Source: Paenibacillus sp. MBLB1832 (GTDB taxonomy: Bacteria; Bacillota; Bacilli; Paenibacillales; NBRC-103111). Taken from it: a DNA stretch of 64,000 nt. The stretch is from assembly GCF_032271945.1 (NCBI RefSeq), contig NZ_CP130319.1, positions 947,001-1,011,000 of the forward strand, written 5' to 3'. The notes under the pieces are model-generated. The model was given only the letters and a program-made list of their open reading frames with translations. It was not told the origin of the DNA and did no database searches. Position numbers and translations under genes: made by a program. Below are positions 1-9,270 of the stretch, piece after piece (position 1 is the stretch's first letter; each line of letters starts with the position of its first letter).

Positions 1-28
1 ACGTTTGGGTGTCGCCTATAATCGTAAA

Positions 29-42
29 TGTAAGCGGTTTAT
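29..42. promoter_or_regulatory. cre-like catabolite repression site
   Basis: The 14-mer TGTAAGCGGTTTAT matches the CcpA cre consensus TGWAANCGNTNWCA except at its last two positions. It lies about 90 bp upstream of a sugar-binding lipoprotein gene, where glucose repression would be expected. Pattern match only. Confidence 0.45.
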
Positions 43-131
43 TTCCAAGAGTTAAGGAAAATGATCATCGCCATCACGTTCATACTTGCAGATTGAAGGA
101 GTAGCGTTTCTTATAAAAGGGAGGATGTCTT

Positions 132-1463
132 ATGAGAAAATGGATGACTGTCATCACTGCTGTCACACTTACAGCTAGCTTAGCAGCTTGTAGTTCCAAG
201 ACTGACACGGAACAAACCAAAGCAAGTACGAAGCCTGAGGCCACCACTGCACCAGCGAGTGCGACGGCTGCACCTGCGGCGAAAGCGCCCGTGGAAATCA
301 CGTTTTGGGGCGACTGGGGCGGAGAAGGTGAGAAGCAATTCGTGATGATGGCGGATGCTTTCAACAAATCGCAGGATAAAATTAAAGTGAAATACGTGCT
401 TCAAGAAGATATGATCACGAAGTTCCTGACAGCTGCCAGCTCAGGCGGATCGCCTGATGTGATGTTTTGGGATAGATGGCGGACGTCTCTCTATGCCTCC
501 AAGAATGTGCTGCATCCGATCGACGATTACATGAAGCGAGATAATATTAAACGGACCGACTATTACGATGAGGCGTTGAAGGAACTGTCCGCAGGAGATA
601 AACTGTACGGTCTTCCGTTAACGGTTGATGCAAGAGCACTCTTTTATAATAAAAAATTGTTTGCAGAGAAAGGTCTTCAGCCGCCCAAAACGTGGGAAGA
701 ACTCGAAACTGCGGCTAAAGCGCTAACGATCTGGGAAGGCGATAAGCTGGTTCGCTCCGGCATGTCGATGAATGATAATGGCCTCTTCAATATGTGGCTG
801 CAGCAAGCTGGCGGGTCCATGATGTCGGGCGACATGAAGAAGACGAATTTCAATAATGAGCAGGGCAAGCAAGTACTGGATTTCTGGGATAAGCTGATCA
901 ATAAAGATAAAGTGTATAAAGTTGGGTTTGAAAAAGGCCTTGGTGAAGGCACAGATGCTTTCGTGACTGGCAAAGTTGCCATGACGTATACAGGTCCTTG
1001 GATGCTCTCTACCTATAAAAAATACGGAAAGGATCTGGATTTTGGGGTGGTCCCTCCTCCAACAGGTCCTAGCGGCGGCAAAGGCAGCGTCATGGGAGGC
1101 TTCGGACTCGTGATTCCAGCGGGCTCTAAGCATAAAGATGAGGCTTGGGAGTTCGAGAAATGGTGGTTAGCAAATAAAGACAATGCGTTGCTATGGGCCA
1201 AAACGAGCATGAATCTGCCTGGCTTCAAGCCAGCCCTGCAGGATCCGTTCTTCAAGGATGATCCGAACTGGAAGCCGTTCATGGATACGTTGGAATTTGC
1301 CAAAATTCGTCCGCAGCACCCTGGCTACTCCGTCATGGAAGTTGATGGGTTGATGCCGAATCTGGACCTCTTTGTCCAAGGCAAACAGGATGCGGCAACG
1401 ACTTTGAAGAAGGGTCAAGAGCAAGGCGATAAATTGCTCGATCAGAACGCAGCAGGTAAGTAA
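132..1463 (+). CDS. Sugar ABC transporter substrate-binding lipoprotein
   Basis: Extracellular solute-binding protein family 1, 443 aa, expected to be tethered outside the membrane and to deliver an oligosaccharide to the permeases just downstream. The signal peptide is short with lipobox LAAC at residues 17-20, followed by a Thr/Ala/Pro-rich linker (about 25-55) and then the ITFWGDWGG strand that opens the binding fold. The motif TYTGPWML near residue 287 is typical of maltose- and lactose-type binding proteins. AGGGAGGATG gives the ribosome site for the ATG. It is followed after about 50 bp by two permease genes and a GH76 enzyme, so the ligand is probably a mannan-derived or related glycan; the exact sugar is inference. 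Confidence 0.93.
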   Translation: MRKWMTVITAVTLTASLAACSSKTDTEQTKASTKPEATTAPASATAAPAAKAPVEITFWGDWGGEGEKQFVMMADAFNKSQDKIKVKYVLQEDMITKFLTAASSGGSPDVMFWDRWRTSLYASKNVLHPIDDYMKRDNIKRTDYYDEALKELSAGDKLYGLPLTVDARALFYNKKLFAEKGLQPPKTWEELETAAKALTIWEGDKLVRSGMSMNDNGLFNMWLQQAGGSMMSGDMKKTNFNNEQGKQVLDFWDKLINKDKVYKVGFEKGLGEGTDAFVTGKVAMTYTGPWMLSTYKKYGKDLDFGVVPPPTGPSGGKGSVMGGFGLVIPAGSKHKDEAWEFEKWWLANKDNALLWAKTSMNLPGFKPALQDPFFKDDPNWKPFMDTLEFAKIRPQHPGYSVMEVDGLMPNLDLFVQGKQDAATTLKKGQEQGDKLLDQNAAGK

Positions 1464-1516
1464 ACAGACATACAGGGGAGGGGCTACCTTCCCCTTTCTT
1501 GCTAAGGAGGGCGTCT

Positions 1517-2404
1517 ATGGCATCGGTTAGCAAGCTTAGTCGGCACCAATCGAGGATGGGGTATCTGTTTATAACGCCAACCATTTTTTTGTTTGTTATA
1601 TTCACGATCATCCCCGTCATCATGGCGCTGTATCTAAGCTTCACGAATTATGACATCGTGAGCAAAAATGATTTTATCGGAATCGACAATTACAAACGAC
1701 TCGCAGATGATCCGATCTTTTGGACAACGCTGAAAAATGTCTTGTTCTACTCGGTCCTTTATATTCCGCTGAATATCATCATCTCGCTATCCATGGCGGT
1801 ACTCTTCATGCGTAAACGCATCGGCGTCAAGCTGTTTCGCACAGCGGGCTATTTGCCCACGCTAACGTCTGGTGTTGCTGCGGCAACCGTGTGGATTTGG
1901 CTATTGAATCCCGAATATGGGCTTGTCAACGAACTCCTGAGCAAAATCGGGATAACAGGACCATCCTGGCTGGCCGAAATGCCGTATGCGATGCTCTCTA
2001 TTGTGTTCGTGACCTTGTGGCAATCCGTTGGGGCGAATATGATCATTTATTTGGCTGGTTTGAATGGGGTCCCCGACCATTTGTACGAATCAGCGAAGTT
2101 GGATGGCGCGAATGCGTGGCAATCCTTCCGCTACATGACTTGGCCTGTGCTCAGGCCGACGACCTTCTTCGTCAGCACGATGTCAATTATCGGGGCGCTG
2201 CAGCTGTTCGATCAAGCCTTCGTGCTCACGAAGGGCGGTCCAGCGAACTCGACCAAAACCACGGTGTATTACATTTACCAGCAGGGATTTGGCCAATTGC
2301 AAATGGGGTATGCGGATGCGATGGCTTTCGCCTTATCGCTCATTATTCTGGTGTTCTCGCTGCTCAATATGAAGCTGAATAAGGAAGACGAATCGATCAT
2401 CTAG
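1517..2404 (+). CDS. Sugar ABC transporter permease (MalF type)
   Basis: Inner-membrane permease subunit of about 295 aa with six predicted transmembrane segments, the first starting near YLFITPTIFLFVIF. The binding-protein-dependent transport motif EAA is seen as YESAKLDGANAWQSF followed by MTWPVLRPTTFF, the loop that docks the ATPase. The ATG at 1517 is chosen because AAGGAGG sits 7 bp upstream; a longer frame starts at 1499 inside that ribosome site. No ATPase gene is present in the operon, as usual for Firmicute CUT1 importers that share MsmX-type ATPases. Confidence 0.93.
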   Translation: MASVSKLSRHQSRMGYLFITPTIFLFVIFTIIPVIMALYLSFTNYDIVSKNDFIGIDNYKRLADDPIFWTTLKNVLFYSVLYIPLNIIISLSMAVLFMRKRIGVKLFRTAGYLPTLTSGVAAATVWIWLLNPEYGLVNELLSKIGITGPSWLAEMPYAMLSIVFVTLWQSVGANMIIYLAGLNGVPDHLYESAKLDGANAWQSFRYMTWPVLRPTTFFVSTMSIIGALQLFDQAFVLTKGGPANSTKTTVYYIYQQGFGQLQMGYADAMAFALSLIILVFSLLNMKLNKEDESII

Positions 2405-2415
2405 GAGGGTGGAAC

Positions 2416-3282
2416 ATGAAGCAAAGCTATGGCTATCAAGCGATGTTGTATCTCTTTTCCATCGCCATCTGTTTGGTGATGGTCATTCCTTTCGTATGGA
2501 GCTTAATTACATCAATTCGGCCCGATGAAGAAATTTTCATGCTGCCGATCCGCTGGATCCCCTCGGGGTTAACGGTCAGCCATTATGTGAAGGCGTTCGA
2601 GCTGGTGCCATTCGGCCTGTACTTCTCGAATTCATTTTATTTGGCGATGATGGGTGTGCTATTCAACTTGCTGCTGGGCTCTTTGAGCGGGTATGCGTTC
2701 GCAAAGCTTCATTTCCGAGGGCGGGATACGATGTTCAAAATTTTGCTGGCCGCCATGATGATTCCTGGTGTGGTCACGTTGATTCCGCAGTTTTTTGTAC
2801 TGAAGCATATCCCTTTCGTGGGCGGAAATGATTGGTCGGGCGTCGGAGGGAACGGGCTGTTGAATACGTTCTGGGCTGTTATTTTGCCTGGCGCTTCCGG
2901 ATCGTTCGCCGTGTTTTTCATGAGGCAGTTTTTCGTTTCGCTGCCGAGCGACTTGCAAGAGGTGTCACGCATTGAAGGCAGCGGGGAGCTGCGCATCTAT
3001 TGGAACATTTATATGCCGCTGGCGAAGCCGGCGCTGGCTACGCTTGGTATTTTCACCTTTCAGGCAGGGTGGAACTCCTTTCTCGGACCGCTTATTATGC
3101 TCAATGATCCTGCTAAGAAAACGATTCAGCTGGGCTTGGCCGCTTTTACGTATAATAAGCAAGTGGATTTCGGTCCGTTGATGGCAGGCGCTTTGATTGC
3201 GGTTGTTCCGATTCTGATCCTGTTTCTTTTGCTCCAGAAGTATTTCGTGCAGGGGATTGCGTTTACAGGGACCAAAGGGTAA
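2416..3282 (+). CDS. Sugar ABC transporter permease (MalG type)
   Basis: Second permease of the CUT1 importer, 288 aa. The EAA loop reads LQEVSRIEGSGELRIYWNI then MPLAKPALATLGIF, and the C-terminus ends VQGIAFTGTKG, the usual tail of MalG/LplC-type proteins. It begins 11 bp after the previous stop with GGAGGGTGGAAC as ribosome site, so the three transporter genes form one operon. The first Ala of the EAA box is replaced (EVSRIEG), a common natural variation. Confidence 0.93.
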   Translation: MKQSYGYQAMLYLFSIAICLVMVIPFVWSLITSIRPDEEIFMLPIRWIPSGLTVSHYVKAFELVPFGLYFSNSFYLAMMGVLFNLLLGSLSGYAFAKLHFRGRDTMFKILLAAMMIPGVVTLIPQFFVLKHIPFVGGNDWSGVGGNGLLNTFWAVILPGASGSFAVFFMRQFFVSLPSDLQEVSRIEGSGELRIYWNIYMPLAKPALATLGIFTFQAGWNSFLGPLIMLNDPAKKTIQLGLAAFTYNKQVDFGPLMAGALIAVVPILILFLLLQKYFVQGIAFTGTKG

Positions 3283-3310
3283 GCGGATGTCGGACTTTAG
3301 GTGAAGCGGA

Positions 3311-4492
3311 TTGAATAAACGGTTTTGGATGCGTTGGGGAATTACGATGGTTGGCATCATTATCATATTGGCTACCTGGGGAGTGATGAACATGGGGAAT
3401 GAACATAACGTAACAGATGCACAGGTAGGTAACGTGAGTAAAGCGGACAGTTGGTCGCAACGAGCGGATCTCGCACAGGCGGGATTGGGCAGTAACTATT
3501 GGAATAACAAGCTGAACTTATTTGATAATTTATCCCCATGTCACGATTTATGCAATGAGAAGTTTCACTATTGGTGGCAGGCGCATGGGATCGATACCTT
3601 AGTGGATGCGTATGTGAGAACGGGGCATGTCGAGGTTAAAAATAAGCTGGGGAACATGTATCAAGGCATGTTGGATCGCAACGGCGGCGTGTGGCCGAAT
3701 GACTTCTATGATGATATGGAATGGCTTGCGCTAGCTTGGCTTCGGGCCTATGAAGCGACGAGCGAGGAGCGGTATAAGGAAGCGGCGCTGTTGCTATGGG
3801 AAGATATTAAGACAGGCTGGAATGAAGAGCAAGGCGGAGGTATCGCTTGGCGCAAGCCTCAGTTGGATTATAAGAACACGCCGGCCAACGCCCCTGCGGT
3901 CATTCTGGCTGCGCGATTGTATAAGCAATTTGGCAACGCAGAAGATTTGGTGTGGGCGAAGAAGATTTATGATTGGCAAAGGGCGAATCTCGTCGACCCC
4001 GAATCGGGCTTCGTCTGGGATGGCAAGAACCGCGAAGGCGACGGCAAAATCGATAAGACGTGGGAATTCTCGTATTGCCAGGGCGTGTATATTGGTGCTG
4101 GTGTAGAGCTGTTCCGTGCAACAGGGGATCGCGGTTATTTGGCGGATGCGGCCCAGACAGCGCATGCGTCGAAGCTGAGGCTGACGAGCCCGATCACGGG
4201 CATGCTGCCAAGCGAAAGCAACGGGGATGGCGGTCTGTTCAAGGGCATATTCGTCCGCTATTTGACGGAATTGGTATTAGCCGATCCGAGTCAAAAGGAA
4301 GCACTGGAATTGCTGCGCACCAACGCGGAGAGCCTTTGGTCATATGGACGTGACGAGCAGCGCCAGATGTTTAGTAAGTCATGGGCGACAACGCCTGAAC
4401 CAGCGGAAGATTTAAGCGTGAACTTAAGCGGTGTTATGCTGTTGGAGTGCATGGCGGTACTGGAGAAGCGAGGTTTGTTGGCGGTCAAATGA
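3311..4492 (+). CDS. Glycoside hydrolase family 76, alpha-1,6-mannanase-like
   Basis: 393 aa protein with one N-terminal hydrophobic segment (about residues 10-27), so secreted or membrane-anchored. The (alpha/alpha)6-type sequence contains FYDDMEWLALAWLRAYE; the Asp pair D134-D135 corresponds to the catalytic double Asp of GH76 endo-alpha-1,6-mannanases. GGGIAWRK and the KTWEFSYCQGVYIGA block are also typical of the family. It starts with TTG 28 bp after the MalG-type permease and probably shares its mRNA. Likely role is cutting alpha-mannan outside the cell so fragments can be taken up by the linked transporter. Substrate is from family knowledge. Confidence 0.85.
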   Translation: MNKRFWMRWGITMVGIIIILATWGVMNMGNEHNVTDAQVGNVSKADSWSQRADLAQAGLGSNYWNNKLNLFDNLSPCHDLCNEKFHYWWQAHGIDTLVDAYVRTGHVEVKNKLGNMYQGMLDRNGGVWPNDFYDDMEWLALAWLRAYEATSEERYKEAALLLWEDIKTGWNEEQGGGIAWRKPQLDYKNTPANAPAVILAARLYKQFGNAEDLVWAKKIYDWQRANLVDPESGFVWDGKNREGDGKIDKTWEFSYCQGVYIGAGVELFRATGDRGYLADAAQTAHASKLRLTSPITGMLPSESNGDGGLFKGIFVRYLTELVLADPSQKEALELLRTNAESLWSYGRDEQRQMFSKSWATTPEPAEDLSVNLSGVMLLECMAVLEKRGLLAVK

Positions 4493-4644
4493 GGCGTATT
4501 CCCTTTTAGCTGAAAACGCCAACTATTTGAATATGTTGATCTCGATAGACTTACGCGAAAGTCCCTTTGATGCAAAATCAGTAGGGACTGTTCCCGTTAG
4601 AAGGGGTATAATAAAGTGAATTTATTCTAGCTAGATCGGCATAC

Positions 4645-4836
4645 ATAAGGAGGGACTGGCGTAAAGCTCTGGCGAATCGTTCAAGCGAAGAGAAAGCGAA
4701 CCAAGGCAACCAGGTCATCGCCGAATTCCGACTTATAAGCTGCGTCGAGAACGAGAGCTATTTCTATAAAATGTTTAAGGCCAAGATCGGCATGACGCCG
4801 AGGGAGTATATGGCCAAGCAAGGGGGACGTGGCTGA
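4645..4836 (+). pseudogene. AraC/YesN-type regulator, C-terminal remnant
   Basis: An open stretch ending at the TGA at 4834-4836 encodes ENESYFYKMFKAKIGM then TPREYMAK, the second helix-turn-helix signature of AraC regulators. Nothing recognisable of the rest of the domain survives: the preceding residues (IAEFRLISCV) only loosely resemble the expected ISEICYKVGY. Most of the gene is therefore deleted. It probably was the response regulator or YesS-type regulator of the adjacent transporter operon. Its stop overlaps the next gene's ATG (ATGA-type junction), so that start has kept the old translational coupling. Confidence 0.7.
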
Positions 4837-5768
4837 TGGAGATTAGAAAAATCATAGTAACTGGACGGATGTACAAAGATCTAGAGCGTCTAGCCTTGCT
4901 GGACACGAAGAGGGAGTATTTGTTTCTTCCAGAGGCGGAGGTGAACTCGAATCACTTTAACTGGGCGGATGGATATGTGGCATTCAAACCGACGGAGTCG
5001 TTTCATTTCGGTAAGTTGCAGTGGGTTCATGCGCTTGGCGCTGGCGTTGATGCATTTTTATTGAATCGCGAGTGGAAAAAAGATGTGGTATTAACGCGTA
5101 CGGTCGGCAGCTTTGGGCGGAAAATAGGGGAGTATTGCTTAAGTTATATCCTTGCCGATGTCCAGCGGCATGAACATTTTCAGCAGCATCAGACCGAACG
5201 ACTATGGCTGCCTTCAGAGCAGAAGCTTCTGCATCAGCTGAACATCGTCATTTTCGGCACTGGCACGATCGGCGAGGAAGTGGGGAGGATGCTTAGCACT
5301 TTGGGGGTAACCGTATACGGAATATCGCGCAGCGGCGCATCGAACTGTCATTTTAATCGGGTCGTTCCGATGACAGAAATGCACACATTGTTACCACATG
5401 TCGACTGGGTTATTAACACGCTGCCCTTAACACGAATGACCGAGAGCTTATTTGATCTGCGCTTGTTTTCCTACCTGAATGGTGCAGGCTTTATCAATGT
5501 GGGTCGGGGAGCTTCCGTGGATGAAATCGGACTGCTCGGGGCGATTGAACGGGGCCATGTGCGCAGAGCTGTTCTTGATGTGTTTAGAGAGGAACCCCTG
5601 CCCGAACAATCTCCGATGTGGGCTCATCCGAATGTAGTCATTACCCCGCATATTTCTGCCGTTACTGGGCTGGAAGAAGCGATGGACGGCTTGCTTGCCG
5701 TACTGAGAGAAATAGATAGCGGACTAGAACGAATTAGCCATTCGGTGGATGTATGCCGAGGATATTAG
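4836..5768 (+). CDS. D-isomer-specific 2-hydroxyacid dehydrogenase family protein
   Basis: 310 aa cytosolic NAD(P)-dependent oxidoreductase. The Rossmann glycine motif is GTGTIGEEVG (about residues 147-156); NVGRGASVDE carries the substrate-binding Arg, LDVFREEPLPE the catalytic Glu, and TPHISA the catalytic His. The N-terminal substrate domain is short and divergent, resembling the glyoxylate/hydroxypyruvate reductase branch. Physiological substrate cannot be told from sequence. It starts on the ATG that overlaps the stop of the AraC remnant. Confidence 0.85.
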   Translation: MEIRKIIVTGRMYKDLERLALLDTKREYLFLPEAEVNSNHFNWADGYVAFKPTESFHFGKLQWVHALGAGVDAFLLNREWKKDVVLTRTVGSFGRKIGEYCLSYILADVQRHEHFQQHQTERLWLPSEQKLLHQLNIVIFGTGTIGEEVGRMLSTLGVTVYGISRSGASNCHFNRVVPMTEMHTLLPHVDWVINTLPLTRMTESLFDLRLFSYLNGAGFINVGRGASVDEIGLLGAIERGHVRRAVLDVFREEPLPEQSPMWAHPNVVITPHISAVTGLEEAMDGLLAVLREIDSGLERISHSVDVCRGY

Positions 5769-5808
5769 ATCCTCGGCGTTATTTTTGTGGACTGTGAGAT
5801 AGCCGTAA

Positions 5809-6290
5809 TTAGAGCTGTTCAGAGGGCTCTAGCTGAACAAAATCCAAATGTTTCATTCGGTTTATGACAGATAAGACTTCATTAAATCTTGGTAATTCAA
5901 GCCATCTTTCGAAGTCAGGAAATAAGGAAGAAAATACAATATCCACGCCTTCTCTCTCCATATAAGCTCCCTGACACGTTCCGTAAAAGGAGTAATGGGT
6001 TCACGCTTTATTAATGAACGCATTTTGATGTCTTGAATCATAAAATTCGTCGCACTTCTGTCTTCATCAATAAGAAGAAGCTTACGCCCGACGTTGATGG
6101 CCTTCATAATATTTGCGGCTTGCGATGTGGAACCTGAGGTGTAGTCAGTCGAAAACTGTTCAGCCGAACCAATGGGTATTCATTTGATGAAAGACGTAAT
6201 ATTGATATTTTTTATGGAACGGCCTTCCTCAGCAGATATTTCCATTGCGCTTTGATCTGTAATCACGAATTCCCATCCCTCGCAAACCGC
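5809..6290 (-). pseudogene. ABC_ATPase family (PF09818-like) P-loop protein, remnant
   Basis: Read on the minus strand, the region encodes AEEGRSIKNINITSFIK, then an in-frame TGA, then SGSTSQAANIMKAI, KLLLIDEDRSATNFMI and EPITPFTERVREL. These are conserved blocks of the large ABC_ATPase-domain proteins (family consensus has LLIDEDTSATNFMIRD). The N-terminal two thirds are missing, there is at least one nonsense codon, and a frame change near 5940 is needed to reach the last open stretch, which ends at 5809-5811. That tail (GVDIVFSSLFPDFERW) is not recognised and may come from another gene. Confidence 0.75.
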
Positions 6291-6302
6291 AAATCTCAAT
6301 TA

Positions 6303-6339
6303 TTAAATATGGTGATAATCAAGCAAATGAGATAAATAC
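6303..6339. repeat. 37-bp segment identical to part of the lipoprotein gene at 35 kb
   Basis: These 37 bases are identical to 35013-35049, which lie inside the DUF4362 lipoprotein gene; both are on the plus strand. Similarity fades quickly on both sides. The copy here is noncoding and touches the ABC_ATPase remnant, suggesting a duplicated and then eroded fragment. Confidence 0.85.
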
Positions 6340-6508
6340 GTTAGAGTCGATATTCCCCCAAATTGCTATGCCCTAAAACAGCCAAGTAGTAAACTCTGAA
6401 GCTACGGAAAGAATTCTCGTTCAGTGGATATGGCGATTGAAATGATTTTTTGCTTATAATGTATAAGTAGTGAATGGCATATAACCTAGCGAGAAAAGGA
6501 AGAGTGGG

Positions 6509-8176
6509 ATGACGAAATTTCAGCTACTGTTTATTAGGCAATTCGACGAAACGATTGCTTCGTGGCGTTCGGCGAACGAGCCGATTCGGGAAGCTGACCT
6601 TTACGGCTTGCTGCATAGGATTAAAGGAACAGCGGCTACAATTGATTTGCAAGAATGGACGACTGCGGCCGAAAAGTTGTTGATTGATCTATCAGATGAA
6701 GGTACGCGTTTGTGGACAATGGCGGAATTTGAACGTTTTATCCAATCAATTATGGCGTTAAGAAAAGTAACTGATACACTTGGAGAACAGGGTCTTTCTG
6801 ATCGAGCTTCGGATTCGTTTCGGGAGATTGCTGCCACGAAAGCTGAACCATCAACACCTGTGAAGGTGTCCGAGGTGCCTGGCCCTCTCGTCCTGGTGAT
6901 CGATGACGACGTGGCCTTACTTCAATTAATGAAAGAGCGATTGGAACAAGAGGGATGCATCGTCTTGGCGACACCCTATCCGAATAAGGCGATCCAATGG
7001 TTTTATGAGTTAAAGCCAGATTGTATCGTATTGGATGTCGTCATGCCAGGCCAAAGCGGTTTTGATTTGCTAACCATACTGCAGGAGCGGTCGCAGCGGT
7101 TTATGGTGCCTGTGTTACTAATCAGCGCTCAGAACGACACAGAGGTACGTATCAAGGCATACCAGTCAGGGGCGGATGATTTTATCTCCAAACCATTTGA
7201 TTTTAATGAGTTTGTCGTACGCGTTTTGAACAAGCTGCGCCGCAAGCAAGCAGTCAGTCAAATGATGCTGACGGACGAGTTAACGGGACTCTATAATACG
7301 CAATATTTACGAACGCAGTGGCGGCAAATCAGCCAGAAGGCAATTGCTGAAGGAACGTCGTATTGGGCGGCGCAGTTTGATATTAATGCCTTTGGCAGCT
7401 TGAACGAGCGATATGGTCATGCGGCAGCTGACGGTTATTTGCATCATACAGCTGGATGGCTGAGAGCGCAGGTCCGGACAGACGAGTTGCTTGTTCGATG
7501 GGATCGTGACCGTTTCGTATTTCTAGGACGAGAAGGCACAGTAGAATCCATAACAGAGCGATTAAACCTGTTGTCGGAATTGTTTGCCGCTCAGACATGT
7601 GAGATCGCTGGTGATGTCGTCAGCCTATCACTGTCTTATGTTTTCACGACGCTGGATGGGGCGTCTGACCCCGATGAGTGCATTGCCGCGCTGAGCGAAG
7701 CAATGAAGGATGTAAAGCTCAGTCTTCGCAATCGCTCGAGCGATACCCATACGATTATTGGCGCTGGGCCTAAAGGCGTTTGTCATGTAGCCGTTATCGA
7801 CGACGACCCGCTAATCCGTAACATGTTGGAGCGACGCCTACGCGATATGGAAGTTGTGGGAGGAGAAGGGCTGGAAATTCGTACATTTGCGGACGGGGAA
7901 GCGTTCTTCTCAGACGAATGGCATCACAGCGAGGGAGCGTACTTGCTCATTCTGGATCGAATGATGCCACGTATGAATGGAATGGAAGTGTTGACTCGTT
8001 TACGTGCAGAATATCCAGGGGATAAATATCGCATTCTGATGCTGACAGGCAACGGCGACGAGACGGAAATCGCACAGGCAATCCAGGCTGGCACAGATGA
8101 TTATGTCACAAAACCGTTCCGTCTACCGGAGCTTGAAGCTCGTATTCGGCGACTCTTGCAGGGGAGGGGCCGATGA
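6509..8176 (+). CDS. Hpt-REC-degenerate GGDEF-REC signalling protein
   Basis: 555 aa cytosolic regulator. An N-terminal Hpt domain (about 1-90) has LLHRIKGTAA with H36 as phospho-acceptor. REC1 (about 127-243) has the acidic trio DDD at 132-134, D176 in VLDVVMPG and K228. A GGDEF-type fold follows (about 255-405: DELTGLYN, DINAFGSLNERYGH), but the signature GGDEF is replaced by DRDRF (332-336), so cyclase activity is very unlikely; the upstream I-site position reads RTDE instead of RxxD. REC2 (about 425-553) has D483 in ILDRMMPRMNG and K in VTKPF. A TATAAT lies at 6455-6460. The stop overlaps the next ATG, so it leads a four-gene operon with a polysaccharide synthase. Probably a phospho-relay and possible c-di-GMP receptor controlling the synthase; that role is inference. 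Confidence 0.9.
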   Translation: MTKFQLLFIRQFDETIASWRSANEPIREADLYGLLHRIKGTAATIDLQEWTTAAEKLLIDLSDEGTRLWTMAEFERFIQSIMALRKVTDTLGEQGLSDRASDSFREIAATKAEPSTPVKVSEVPGPLVLVIDDDVALLQLMKERLEQEGCIVLATPYPNKAIQWFYELKPDCIVLDVVMPGQSGFDLLTILQERSQRFMVPVLLISAQNDTEVRIKAYQSGADDFISKPFDFNEFVVRVLNKLRRKQAVSQMMLTDELTGLYNTQYLRTQWRQISQKAIAEGTSYWAAQFDINAFGSLNERYGHAAADGYLHHTAGWLRAQVRTDELLVRWDRDRFVFLGREGTVESITERLNLLSELFAAQTCEIAGDVVSLSLSYVFTTLDGASDPDECIAALSEAMKDVKLSLRNRSSDTHTIIGAGPKGVCHVAVIDDDPLIRNMLERRLRDMEVVGGEGLEIRTFADGEAFFSDEWHHSEGAYLLILDRMMPRMNGMEVLTRLRAEYPGDKYRILMLTGNGDETEIAQAIQAGTDDYVTKPFRLPELEARIRRLLQGRGR

Positions 8177-9270
8177 GCGATTCAACAGCTTTTCATGCTA
8201 TTATTATATTTTGCATTTTTTGGGGCTGTTTGCTACTCGCCCTTTATGGTTACTTGATTGCCCGAAAATGGCTATGGAACAAAAGACGCAACAAGATAGC
8301 GGCATGGTCGTCGTTGGCTTCGATGCCGGATTCACCGATCGAGCGTTATGTGACGAAGGGAGAGACATCACGTCGGATATCACCGCATGATCCGTGGCAG
8401 TGGCACGCCCTTGAAGCTTACTTAACACACCGGCTTCGCGTGGGGGGAACGCAAGTGGAACAGGAGCGGGTGTGTCATCTTGCCGAAGAGTTGTTTGGAT
8501 CTATATATCGAAACCGTTTGAGCAACCGTAAGCTAGAAGTACGGCTGCGTACGCTTGCTCATATCGGTTTGTTTCGAATGAAAGGGCTTGGCGAGGAAGT
8601 TTCCGCTATTCTGAAGGACAAGCGGATTGATTCGGAGGAGTTATTGGCGACTTTACGGGTGCTGGCGGCTTTCCAGGATAAAAAGTTATTGAATTTGCTC
8701 CTTGGCGTTTACAGACCGCTGCCGCCGCTATCCGATCACCGCTACCGTCAATTGTTGATGGCGTTAGAAACGGGACTGCTTGAGGAGCTCATTGATCGAT
8801 TCGACATGGGCAATGACTTGTTGCAGCGGAACCTTCTTGATGTGTTGCGGACCCGTAATATTCGCACGGAACGTTACCTTGCTCTAATAGAGCGATTGAT
8901 GGGCTCGCCATCCGATGAACTGCGGATTAGAGCGCTAAAAGCGGCAGCGGGTTTCGGATATATGAGCCAGGAAGCAGAGAACGCTCATCTTGCTCGATAT
9001 ACCAATTGGCGTCAATATCCGTGGGAAGAACGACTAATGGCTGCACGATTGATGGGGGAAGTAAGGAATGCGGATTACCAAAAGCTTCTGGAACAAATGA
9101 TCGGTGACGATCGATATGCTGTCCGTATTGAAGCTGCCCACTCCATCAGTCGGTATTCGAATGGCCATGCACATCTTACACGCATTGCCTCGCTGCATGG
9201 GGATCGTTATGCACGTGAGACGGCGGAAGAGATGCTCGAAAGGAGAAGCTATGAACGCAACGTGGAGTGA
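8173..9270 (+). CDS. Membrane-anchored HEAT-repeat protein
   Basis: 365 aa. One transmembrane helix at about residues 10-29 (IIIFCIFWGCLLLALYGYLI) is followed by a basic stretch and then an all-helical domain with HEAT-like repeats, clearest at the C-terminus (LRIRALKAAAGFGY; MAARLMGEVRNADYQKLLEQM; YAVRIEAAHSISRYSN). No catalytic motif seen, so a scaffold or protein-protein adaptor is likely, with the helical domain in the cytosol. It overlaps the regulator gene by 4 bp and the glycosyltransferase gene by 20 bp, implying coupled translation and assembly with both. It may link the response regulator to the synthase. Confidence 0.8.
   Translation: MSDSTAFHAIIIFCIFWGCLLLALYGYLIARKWLWNKRRNKIAAWSSLASMPDSPIERYVTKGETSRRISPHDPWQWHALEAYLTHRLRVGGTQVEQERVCHLAEELFGSIYRNRLSNRKLEVRLRTLAHIGLFRMKGLGEEVSAILKDKRIDSEELLATLRVLAAFQDKKLLNLLLGVYRPLPPLSDHRYRQLLMALETGLLEELIDRFDMGNDLLQRNLLDVLRTRNIRTERYLALIERLMGSPSDELRIRALKAAAGFGYMSQEAENAHLARYTNWRQYPWEERLMAARLMGEVRNADYQKLLEQMIGDDRYAVRIEAAHSISRYSNGHAHLTRIASLHGDRYARETAEEMLERRSYERNVE

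Noticed and set aside
723..1133. 136-codon minus-strand frame inside the binding-protein gene
   Set aside because: Shadow of a strongly supported lipoprotein gene; no ribosome site or domain.
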